Origin: Actinostola sp. cb2023 | Lineage: Eukaryota > Cnidaria > Anthozoa > Actiniaria > Actinostolidae | Direction: 5' to 3' | NCBI GenBank assembly: GCA_033675265.1 | Contig: JAUJYZ010000783.1 | Span: 124,001 to 188,000 of the forward strand | Length of the DNA stretch: 64,000 nucleotides | Shown here: piece after piece, positions 35,355 to 45,335 of the stretch | Layout of the letters: each line of letters begins with the position of its first letter | How positions within the stretch are numbered: the first letter of the stretch is position 1 | The notes under the pieces: model-generated | Seen by the model: the letters and a program-made list of their open reading frames with translations, nothing else | Told to the model about the DNA's origin: nothing | Databases searched by the model: none | Position numbers and translations under genes: made by a program

Positions 35355-37707
35355 ACTACGAAAATATAGTTTAATCAGTATATGATTTCCGGCGACTTGC
35401 TACAGCCGCATATATTTTTCCCGTTATAACATCTATCATAGGAAACCAATCAAAACATAAAATGCAAAACAGACGGTGCGACACCAAAGACTACAATGTC
35501 GTTTGCAGTAAACGAAACTGCGCTACTGCGATAGTGAAACCAGACGTGGTCAAACCTATTAGTGCACAGTAAAGAAGAGTCCAGAGAACAAGAAGTGAGA
35601 AGTAAGGAAGAAAGGTACACTGAGGATTACAATACTCGAGTCGAGATACAAAGCTTACTTTAGACGCAAGAAGAAACATTGTATTGTGGAGACAAGTATT
35701 GTATTACATTAAATAAAATAACTTAGGTTATTTCTTTTTTGTAGAACAGGAGAAGAGAGACAAGCTGTATTAAACAATAAATCAGTAACAGAATTTATGT
35801 ACAAATTAATCGGCAATGCAAGCTAAGGCCTCCAAGGCCTAGAATTCTTGTCGAAACAGAACTTGGATATCCGAGATTTACCGAAAAAAGCGATTCCAAC
35901 ATCAAAAATAAGCTTACATCTCACATCTCTCGACGATATATTTCGGCGAACTTTTGTTTACTAAACGCTGATCGATGTTTTGAAAGCGTTGACAAGAAGT
36001 TTGTCACAGAATAGAAATCAGATCGAGTTCAGCCATATTAGGTAATGGTTCACGTAAGAACTGGACAACTGAACGGCAATGCACGATGGAATGCTTAAAT
36101 TTTCTATTGTTAAAACTAGTGATCCCATTGGCTTAAACATGAAAATTGCCAAAAGGGTATGATATAAGATATAATTTATCCGATTTGTTTAGATATCAAG
36201 TTTGACTGTTATCCATTGGCATCACATGCCAATTTTAAAACAAATTGTATGTGGGAAACTTAGTAAAATCAGCAAAATTCTTAGCTTTTGTCTTGGTCTG
36301 TTCTGATTGGTTAGATATCAAATATTTCCAATAAATTACCCGAAATCATTGATTTACTTTACATTGAAATATTATTATATGTCATCCACTTTTTCTGTAT
36401 CCTTGAAATTATAAATATTCTATGTGGGACACTGCTATTGCCGCAGAACAATGAAAGCTTCTCCAGTTCTTGCATGGATGATTACTTAAAAGACGTTTTG
36501 TTTCCATCTAGTTCAATGTTGTGACTTGCATTACTACGGTCAAAGTACTCCAGAGCTACTCGAGAACGATTCATCATTCAGTCGAAGCCCAAACATTTTT
36601 AATTTGAATTTTTTTTGGCAAATGTTTGATTGGCCGGCCTTTGGGGTGGGAACTAGCTACCACGTCCGTATCATCGTCTGCAGTCACAGTTGAGTCGCCA
36701 TACGCATCCCGTCGCCAAATTTGCATGTCCACAAAATTTCTTGTTGCTGCTTTTACATATATAACTTGAAAGTTTTACGGGTATTTTCATCAATGTGAAT
36801 GGACAAAACAAAGCAATTCTTCGGCTTCCATCCAGAGAGGCTTCATCATGAGCTAGCTGATCTTATAAAAAAAACATAAGATATTTTGAAGTTGATCATG
36901 CACGACATCGACAATTTCGTTATTCTAAAATCTTATTTAAAATCTAGCTCCAATAGCTTTATTCCACTTAAAGCAAGACAAAACATAGAGTATACCAGCC
37001 ACATTTATTTTGCCCGGCGGTGATAAATAAAGAGAAACCATACAACTACAAGTTTCCTCCGTTTTATTTAGTTTAAAAACACGTGTAAAGCTCATAAAGT
37101 ATTACAATTTTAAAACCAAGTCAATATCAACTAGTTAACGTCATCGAAAGCAGTAATAAATTTTCGGTAGTCATCAAGTACGATACTAGTAGTAGGAAAG
37201 TGCCGGTTCTGCAACACAGGCGCACCGGTGCACACCGGTGCCATCCAATACCATCCGAGTTCTGGACCATGGGCCGTCCGGACCAGCCCGGAGAAGGACC
37301 CTCTCCGGACCATCGCACAGGTCCCACCTCTGGAGTTATTTTGAAAACGATCCAAGCCGTTCCGCCGCACCGGCCTAAGGATTTGTGCTATGCCACGGTT
37401 ATTTTTTAGAACGACATTTTTCGTTGACGTTTTTTATTTATTTTCCCCAGTATTTCGTTTCCGTGAGTCAGCAGTTCGTGGCACAAACAAGTGACGTCGG
37501 CACAAACAAACATAAACTAAATAATAAAAATCCATTTTGAGAACTCTGTATTCGAAAATGCCTCTAGCTACCCGGTCACCTCACGGTGTGAAAAAGACCT
37601 GAGATAACGCCTGTCTACAGAGTAGATAATCATCAAAATAAACAAATAAATCAAAACGTCTGTGTGATCAATTATTGTAAAATATACAATCAGCGAGTTC
37701 GACCAGC
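35355..37707. other. Intergenic, no gene recognised; one GC-rich patch
   Basis: No gene. At 37196-37380 the sequence is unusually GC-rich for the window, with GCACCGGTGCACACCGGTGC and a hairpin-capable CCGGAGAAGGACCCTCTCCGG-type segment; frames there on both strands are products of the composition. The Polinton's left terminus must lie in or near this stretch or at 37.7 kb, but no matching terminal repeat survives to define it. Confidence 0.4.
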
Positions 37708-38190
37708 CTATTGTTCTCTAGGATACCTATTGTTTACAAACTATTTTTAGCATATCCAAATCTAAATCCAATTAATTTTATTGTAACGGACCAGCCTAAG
37801 GATCTTTGAACGTGTAATTCTGATCACGTTTATTTTTAGTATTCAATTCCAGTTAATCTTATTTAAAACTTAAAGTTTTCACCGCTGAAAATCAAACCGA
37901 TTAAACTCAACCGTACACGCTATTGTTCTCCTGGATATCACTATTGTTCTTACATGAAACTATTTTAGCATCCCGAAATAAAGGTCCAACGCGATCCAAT
38001 TAATTTTATTGTGCCGGATCAGCCTAAGGATCTTTGAACGTGTAATTATATCACGTCTATTTTTAGTATTCAATTCCAGTTAATTTCATTTAGAGCTTAA
38101 AAAATCAAATCGAAAAACAGCCGTATAGGCTATTGTTCTCCAGGACACCTATTGTTTACACACGTGTATATTTTTTAGCAGCCAACTCAA
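37708..38190. repeat. 210-bp tandem repeats at the Polinton left side
   Basis: Units start CTATTGTTCTC at 37708, 37920 and 38130 (periods 212 and 210; third partial). Each full unit holds AATTAATTTTATTGT, CAGCCTAAGGATCTTTGAAC, GTGTAATT and a 20-nt block TATTTTTAGTATTCAATTCC. They lie just upstream of the PolB promoter and have no ORF. They could be subterminal repeats of the element or regulatory repeats. Confidence 0.8.
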
Positions 38191-38295
38191 AGTTTTATTC
38201 CTACAATATTGTACCATCATGATGCAACTTGTTTTTCTAAGTTTTCCCAAGTAAAGTTATTTATAGTATGTGACATAAATCAAACCAACCTCGAC

Positions 38296-38336
38296 TATAA
38301 AGTCCGACCCATTGAGCCACACATTCATTCTCAGTT
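38296..38336 (+). promoter_or_regulatory. TATA box plus initiator of the PolB gene
   Basis: TATAAA at 38296-38301 and TCAGTT at 38331, about 35 bases downstream, fit a metazoan TATA/Inr core promoter. The first ATG of the zinc-finger exon follows at 38361. Confidence 0.5.
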
Positions 38337-38360
38337 TCGACTTGCTCGAGTAGAACCAAA

Positions 38361-38687
38361 ATGACGAACCATTCTCAAACAGACCAAGAAGTGACTCAAC
38401 TCTTGTCGAAGTGGATCGGTGAAGCAAGTGAACCTACCTTCACTTGCCCTGATTGCAGTAAACCCTTCAAACATCAGAGAAGTCTGACAAGACATCGAAG
38501 AGAAGTACATCAAAATCAAAGCGTGTTTACATGTCCCAACTGCATGACAACCTTCAAAAGAAAACACGATTTTCAGAGGCATGAACGAGAGTGTACTGGA
38601 CTAAAGCGACGGCTGGAAGAATCAGAATACAACGCACCTCCTGAGAAGAAACAGAAACTCACCGACGAAGAACTGATTGAATATGAA
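38361..38687 (+). CDS. First exon of the PolB gene: two C2H2-type fingers
   Basis: 109 codons opening MTNHSQTDQEVTQLLSKWIG. Residues about 31-54 (CPDCSKPFKHQRSLTRHRRE) form a C2H2 finger, and residues 61-84 (CPNCMTTFKRKHDFQRHERE) form a second one ending with His and Cys. The tail KKQKLTDEELIEYE is basic then acidic. The exon ends at GAA|GTAAGT (38688). It is in phase 0 with the acceptor at 39000, so the fingers become the N-terminus of the DNA polymerase. They probably bind DNA ends or serve as a targeting module. Frame is intact. The longer open frame to 38849 is readthrough into the intron. Confidence 0.7.
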
Positions 38688-39000
38688 GTAAGTTCAGTTC
38701 TATATTTTCACTTTATAGTAACATCTTTATTCACTTCAAACGTACGAATCATGTCACGCTTGTTCAACTCCACTGAACACACATACTACACAGGAACCCC
38801 AACCTATAAAAAATACATGACAAATACACAGGGACCCCCATTTCAATAGTTTCTGAAAAAGTATTTTAAAAATCACATAAAATCGGAAATATTTAGTTGT
38901 TTTCTAGCATTTAAAAACGTTTTTCGAATTGTATAGAAAAATTATATTTTTGTTGGTGGTGTAACAAGTGAATAATCTGGATAATCTTTTTTTTTTTCAG
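38688..39000 (+). other. Intron in the Polinton PolB gene
   Basis: 313 bases, donor GTAAGT, acceptor after a 13-base T tract and CAG. It is AT-rich with stops in all frames. Phase 0 on both sides. Confidence 0.7.
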
Positions 39001-42000
39001 TTGGCCAACATTCCCGATGCAATGTCTAAAGAATATAGTGGACCACTCCTAGGTGACAATGTACGACAGGAAGTACTCCAAGATGGTGATGTACGGCAGG
39101 AAGTACTCCAAGATGACGATGTACGACAGGATGGAGGTGGAGAAGTTGAAGAGGATTGTGCATTGGATGGAAATGTCTCCCTCTTGAAATTCCAACCCAA
39201 CAAACAAGAAAAGTTTGACCTTCAACTGACTTTGGAGGGAAAAAAGAAAAACATTATCAAGCAACTTAAAACCCAACGTCAAAAACATTGAGGGATCAAG
39301 TGGTTCCTCTGTGTCAAAGTGCGTATGATCAAGACCAGTCCTGATGGGGATGTAGAATCTACTCCTCACTTCAGAAGTATGTGTTTCACCACCGTGAACG
39401 AAACTGAGCTGGTAAAGGACTACAACCAAGCAGTAGAAAAAGTCAAAACCATCTTCCTAGAGTACCAACGAGAAGGGAGTGGCTGGCAGTTGGATAAGGT
39501 ATTACACTTAGACTTGGGAGTGGTCGCCTACAAACCTGTGGAGGGGGCCAGCTACTTGCCTCTCCCCAAGAAAATCAAAAACAAAAAAGCGGTCCTCAAC
39601 GTGCAAAATGATGACCTAAAATGTTTCCTGTGGTCGGTGTTGGCGGCGAAACATCCCATCGATCGGCGAGATCAACCTCATCGAGTAAACCACTACAAAC
39701 CCTATGAGTCAGAACTCAACATGGCAGGGATCGACTACCCCGTTAAGATCGACCAAGTGAAAAAGTTTGAGCGACAAAACCCCACCACCAGCGTTAGTGT
39801 CTTTGGGTTCGAAGAGCAAGAATTGTTTCCTTTGTATATCACCAAAGACAAAAAAGAGTTGCACGTGAACTTACTGCTATACTCACAAGACACGCGCCGC
39901 CACTACTGCCTCATCAGAGATTTGGACCGACTTCTATCAATTATAACACGACATGAGCATCGTATGTACCACTGCAACTACTGTATGCATGGCTTCGTCA
40001 GGCAAGATTTGTTAGACGATCATGAACCCCACTGTGGCCGTCACGGGCCCCAAAAGATCAAACTACCAGACGAGGACCATACCACACTTCAATATACAGA
40101 GGTACAGAAACAACTCAAGGTACCATTTGTAATTTATGCAGACTTTGAGTCCATACTCATTGAACACGACAAATCAGAATTAGATAGAAATAAGAGTTTT
40201 ACACAGAAAACCCAACACCACCAACCGTGTGGGTTTTGTTATACCATAGTATCTACTGTAGAAGACTACTGCAAACCTCCTGTCGTGTACCGTGGGGAGG
40301 ATGCAGTAGATAAATTTTTAGAAAACTTAATAGAAGAAGAAAAACAAATAACGGAAATGTTAACAGTAGTTGTCCCCATGGAAATCACAAACGAACAAGA
40401 GCAAGCGTTTCAAGAGGCGACAGTGTGTCATATCTGCGGGTTTGACTTAGGCGCGGACCGGGTTCGCGATCATGACCACCTCACGGGGTTGTACAGAGGT
40501 GTTGCCCATAACGAGTGCAACTTGAATTATAAGTTCACAGGAAACATCCCAGTGGTGTTCCATAATTTACGCGGGTATGACTCCCACTTGATCATGCAGG
40601 GACTCGGTAAAATGACATCAGAAAAAATCAGTTGCATCCCCAACAATACGGAAAAATACATTTCATTTTCGGTGGGGAATCTGGTGTTTATCGACTCCTT
40701 GCAGTTCATGGACGCGTCTCTTGAAAGGCTTGTTGCGAACCTAAGCAAGGATGGGGATGATCAATTTACAATACTTAAAAAGTATGTTGAGAGTGACAAA
40801 CTGAATTTGTTACTGCGAAAAGGCGTGTACCCATACGAATACATGAATAGTTTTAATAAGTTTCAAGAGACTCAACTCCCTCCAAAGGGAGCTTTCTACA
40901 GTTCGTTAAAGGACAGTAGCATAACTGAAGACGATTACGAGCATGCGCAGAAGGTATACAGGGAGTTTCGGTGTCAGAACTTAGGGGAGTACCACGACCT
41001 ATACTTAAAATCAGATGTGCTGCTCTTGGCAGACGTTTTTGAAAATTTTAGAACCATTTGCTTAGAGTACTATCAACTCGACCCAGGTCATTTTTACACC
41101 TCTCCCGGATTGTCATGGTCGGCATGTTTGAAAATGACTGGGGTCGAATTGGAATTATTGACAGACCCTGACATGTATTTGTTTATTGAAGAAGGGTTGC
41201 GCGGTGGTATTTCGATGATCACTCATCGACATGCTAAAGCTAACAACCCTTATGTAGATGGGTACGACCCTGAACAACACAATAATTACCTTATGTACCT
41301 GGACGCAAACAATCTCTATGGTTGGGCGATGTCCCAGGCCCTCCCGGTTAACAACTTTGGTTGGTTGACTGAACAGGAAGCCACAGAGTTGCAACAAGAC
41401 CTCATGACCCTCCCCGACGATGGTACAGAAGGGTACATTCTGGAAGTAGACTTGAGTTACCCAGAGGAACTACACGACCTGCACAACGACTACCCTCTGG
41501 CTCCCGAACGACAAAAAGTGACCCAAGACATGCTGTCCCCCTACTGCCAACAACTGAATGAGGAACTGAACCTAGGCAGCGCACCAGTGGCCAAATTAGT
41601 CCCCAACTTGAATGACAAGCAACACTACATACTGCATTACCGAAATCTGAAACAGTACCTGTCACTGGGTATGAAGTTGACCAAAGTGCACCGCGTCCTT
41701 GGGTTTGACCAGAGTCCTTGGTTAAAGAGCTACATTGACTTCAACACGGAGAAGCGAAAACACGCTACCAATGATTTTGAAAAGGATTTCTTCAAACTGA
41801 TGAATAATTCTGTCTTCGGAAAAACGATGGAGAATTTGAGGAAAAGAGTCAGTGTTAAACTTCTTAATACGCCCAAACAACTCAAGAAACTCACAGCCAA
41901 CCCCCTCTTTGACTACTTTCGTATCTTTGATGAAAACCTGGTAGGAGTCAACATGAAGAAACCCTCCCTCTACCTCAACCGACCCATCTATGTGGGCTTC

Positions 42001-42629
42001 TGCATTTTAGATCTTTCCAAGACCCTCATGTATGACTTTCACTACAATGTGATCAAACAGAAGTACGGGAACAACGCCACCCTCTTGTTCACCGATACGG
42101 ACTCGCTGTGCTACAACATCAAAACTGAGGACATTTACGAAGACATGTACGAGGACCTCGACTTGTATGACACCTCTGAGTACCCCAGAGACCACGTTTT
42201 ACACAGCACCGTGAACAAGAAAGTATTGGGGAAAATGAAGGATGAGACCCATGGACTGCCCATTGAAGAATTTGTGGGTCTACGCCCTAAAATGTACTCC
42301 CTCCTGTACCACGAAGAGGGTCGTGAGGTGGAGAAAAAGACCGCCAAAGGTGTGGCCAAGCATGTGACCACACATCGCATTCGACACACCCACTATAGAG
42401 ATTGTTTGTTTGAGAAAAAAAACGAACGATGGCGAATATGACACAAATACGTAGTGACAAACATCAATTATTTTCAGTAAACATGAACAAAATTGGTTTA
42501 AGTCCCTACGATGACAAGCGATTTATACTTGATGATGGTGTGACTACGTTAGCGTACGGTCACAAGCGGATCACATTAACCAAATTTGATTTAGAACTAG
42601 TAGATATTTTACTGTCATTGCTGCCGTAG
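39001..42629 (+). pseudogene. polB: Protein-primed family B DNA polymerase (Polinton), two lesions
   Basis: Polymerase and 3'-5' exonuclease for replication of the element. After the finger exon comes an acidic repeat, a stop TGA at 39289-39291 in frame, then an open frame of 1040 codons from 39319. Motifs with residue numbers from 39319: C2HC finger at 215-240; ExoI VIYADFESIL at about 270; an endonuclease VII-like insert CHICGFDLG with DHDHLTGLYRG at 369-400; ExoII HNLRGYDSHL at 414; ExoIII YLKSDVLLLAD at 561; palm motif A YLDANNLYGWAM at 659; motif B NNSVFGKTMEN at 828; motif C DTDS at 925. A frameshift in an A8 run (42415-42422) moves the conserved C-terminus (LSPYDDKRFILDDG, ending 42627) into the next frame. 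All catalytic residues survive, so the gene died recently or the lesions are recodable or errors. Confidence 0.85.
39061..39132 (+). repeat. 30-bp coding repeats in PolB
   Basis: Two full and one partial 30-base units (GTACGACAGGAAGTACTCCA...) encode VRQEVLQDGD-type decapeptides in the linker between the fingers and the polymerase core. Confidence 0.9.
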
Positions 42630-42665
42630 CGTAGCGAGCCTGAGCGAGCGAAGCGGAGGCAGCAG
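42610..42665. repeat. GC-rich imperfect hairpin after PolB
   Basis: CTGCCGTAGCGTAGCGAGC, a CTGA loop and GCGAGCGAAGCGGAGGCAG form an imperfect stem of about 19 pairs positions directly at the PolB stop. It is much richer in GC than its surroundings. It may be a transcription-end structure of PolB or mark the left end of the Helitron. Confidence 0.5.
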
Positions 42666-42909
42666 ATTCTAATCTGTACGGGAGTCGAAATCTCGATTTT
42701 TTAACGCAAAGCATTTTGGTTAATAACCACAATCCAGCACGCACTCCACATTCTTTTACCGTGATCCCTTGCGCACCCTTTGCTATATATTGTTCTTGAA
42801 CTCACGTGGCTTTCTCTTGCGGCCTCCATCCTGACTCGTTCTCCTCGATTGTGTACTGATCACCGGCAGAGACCGAGGTTAGTGTAATCACTATAATAAT
42901 TACTTTAGT

Positions 42910-43260
42910 TTTGGCCTTTCTTTGTAGTGTAGAAGCTTTGTATGGTTATCATTTTCTTATATTGTCGTTGTATCGCTTTTAATTTCAGTTTCATTTGTTT
43001 CTTTGAACGGTTCCACTCAGTAGCCTGTACGTAGACTGATTGCGTAAGTATTATTTCGAGTTTTGGTCGATTGCGTTGTTTGTAGTGTAGAATCTTATCA
43101 TTTTATCTTGTATTGTCGTTGTATCGCTTTTAATTTCAGTTCCATTTGCTTCTTTGAACGGTTCTTTTACTGTAGACTCCATTGCGTAAGTAAGCTTACA
43201 GCCGGCTGCAGATATTCTTTCGAGTTTTGGTCGATTGCGTAGTGTGTGTGTATTAGCTTA
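42910..43260 (+). repeat. 151-bp duplication in the Helitron leader
   Basis: ATTGTCGTTGTATCGCTTTT at 42961 recurs at 43112 with the same following sequence (AATTTCAG, CATTTG(T/C)TTCTTTGAACG, ATTGCGTAAGTA, TTCGAGTTTTGGTCGATTGCG). The last block occurs a third time at 43217. Each unit contains an acceptor (TTTTAATTTCAG) and a donor (GCGTAAGT), so it resembles a duplicated leader exon. Confidence 0.75.
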
Positions 43261-43561
43261 TTGCACAATCGCAATTCTTACGTGACTTTATAAAAGTTAC
43301 AATTTCCATTCTCTTTAGTTTTGGTCGATTGAGTTGTTTCTGTGTATTACTTGCGATATTTAACCAGTTTCCTGTACAGAATTAACGAAGGACTGTGTAT
43401 GTCCGAATTTTAGTTTAGAACACTTCGTCTTCGGTTCTTGACCGCAAACTGTTGCATCGTCTTGCATCGTGATGTTGTCCACCATCTTGGAATTATAAAC
43501 TAAAAAATACGTATACATTGGCAATGGGTACAATCTGCTTTTGATCCTACAGCCTTGAAAT

Positions 43562-43720
43562 TTGGTGTTTTTTAAATACCTTTTATTGTTGTTTGGTGTG
43601 TTATTACATGCCTCTTATTGTTTTGGTTGGTATGCTTGCCTACCTCTTGTTTTTGGTGTGTTGTCACATGCCTATTGCTGTTTGGTGTGCTTGCATGCCT
43701 CTCTGTTAGTTGGTGTATTT
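43562..43720 (+). repeat. Degenerate TTTGGTGTG...CATGCCT repeats
   Basis: Four diverged copies of a unit of about 40 bases (TGTTTGGTGTG(T/C)T...CATGCCT). The 89-codon frame over them is a repeat product. Confidence 0.6.
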
Positions 43721-43820
43721 TGGTTTATTCAACGTTGTAATTTTCGTTTTGTTTTAGTTTTAGGAAGAAATATTGTCAAGCATTTAGGTGAGTGTACAAT
43801 ATTGTTGATCTCTACACAGT

Positions 43821-44543
43821 ATGTCTGTTGAGAGGGATTTGAATTATCTCTTTCTTCCTGTTAATGGACTGTCACAATCATTTATGTGTTCAAAAGTAGA
43901 TCTGCCATTAATTATTCAGCATAACTCAATACAAAGCAAAAAGTTAGAATGTCCCTTACAACACTATCGCACACATGGTGATGGAAATTGTTTATTTCGA
44001 GCGTTGTCATATGTTGTAACTGGAAGGCAAACATACCACAATGTTTTGAGAGAGAAAGTATTAGGTCATATGAAAGAAATAGAGCATTACTTATTGCCTC
44101 ATATGAACAGTTCTTTAGCTGATTATTTACAAAAAAGTGGCATGAGAGATACAGGAATATGGGGGACTGATGTGGAAATTTTTTCAGCCTCATCACTGTT
44201 AAGCACTGATATTTTTTGATATACCAAAGTGGGCAACTCTAAAAAATGGCTTCTTTTTTCTAAAAGAATGCTAGATGCCTCTTTACCAGAAAACGCTTGT
44301 GCAATTTATATTGAACATGTGAATGGGGTGCATTATGATGTAGTACTTGACGTTGATATTGCGATAGAAGACCATAAAACAGATACTGTTGAAGCTAAAG
44401 CAGATTGTAGTACGAACCGCCTTAAAAGGAAGCTTAGTACTACTCCTTTAGTAGAGGAACTTTTAAATGTTAGAACATGTCAGACTGAGATTGACGAGAA
44501 TGAAACATCTTATTCAAAACATCATTTTGAAAACAAAATGTAA
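43821..44543 (+). pseudogene. Helitron Rep protein N-terminus: OTU cysteine protease domain
   Basis: Starts MSVERDLNYLFLPVNG. Residues 50-62 (THGDGNCLFRALS) hold the catalytic D-G-N-C of OTU peptidases. WGTDVEIFSASSLLSTDIF is followed by an in-frame TGA at 44217-44219. The same frame then reads YTKVGNSKKWLLFSKRML and NGVHYDVVLDVDI, which carries the conserved H-Y of OTU. So one stop separates the catalytic Cys from the His. A second in-frame TAA at 44541-44543 precedes the next segment. OTU enzymes cleave ubiquitin chains; the role in Helitrons is unknown. The product would be the N-terminus of the Rep/helicase polypeptide. Confidence 0.7.
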
Positions 44544-44585
44544 CTGGATTCTGAACTCAGTGTTGCAACAAATACATATTCTGTT

Positions 44586-45335
44586 ATGAATAATGAAATA
44601 CATTTGGCTAAAAATATGAAAGCTGAAAGGAAACGTAAGCAAAATGAAGAAAATAAGGCCTCCAAAAGAAACGATTCAATACATGTAGATTATAAGAAAG
44701 CTAAAATAAATGTGCCAATATGTCAAGAACAGGATCTGCAGAGTAGTTTAAAATATGTTACAGGGAAAGATGCGTCAAAAAACACAGCCAAGTTTCATAA
44801 ATATATACACTATTCCATTGTCCAGTGCAAAGTATGCCTAGAGGCATGGCCTTTAAAAACTAAGCCAAAATCATTAGCATCTTATGTTTGTAGTAGATGT
44901 GTAAGGGATAAGGAAACACCTAAAAAGTTTTCTGCTGAAAATTTACTTATACCTTCTAGAGTGCCTGATGAGTTGCAATCCTTAACTCAAATCGAAGAGA
45001 TGTTAATTGCTCGTGCACTACCTATAATGAGAGTTTATGTTAAACCTGGAGGTCAAAGGGGTTACTCTGGACACTGTATAAATTTGCCTCAAAATGTAAC
45101 AGAATTAGCAAACTCATTGCCTCGTTTGCCTAAAGATTTGCCCTTGCTTGTGGTGACAATGAAGGGAAAGGATAATACGTTTAAAGATGTTATTGTAAGA
45201 AAGAAAAAGGTAGAAATGGCAATTAAATGGTTGATACAAAACAATCCTCAATATCATGGGTTGACAATTGACATAGACTCCCTTAACTCCTTGCCTGAAC
45301 ATGATGTTCCATCTGAACTGAAAACCATTGACTGA
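44586..45335 (+). pseudogene. Helitron Rep protein: Zn-binding linker region
   Basis: In the same frame as the OTU part. Residues include [14 protein letters not shown] and [15 protein letters not shown] (C-x2-C...C-x2-C), then [20 protein letters not shown], a segment usual just before the Rep domain of animal Helitrons. The frame ends SELKTID with a stop at 45333-45335; the next frame (from 45328) continues the protein, so a 1-base frameshift lies at about 45325-45335. Confidence 0.7.

Noticed and set aside
37127..37409. Overlapping Pro/Gly-rich ORFs on both strands
   Set aside because: They arise from a local GC-rich patch and have no homology that I can recognise.
39289..44543. Alternative genetic code or selenocysteine to explain in-frame TGA codons
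   Set aside because: TAA and TAG stops and frameshifts occur too, and other genes end normally at TGA; ordinary decay is simpler.
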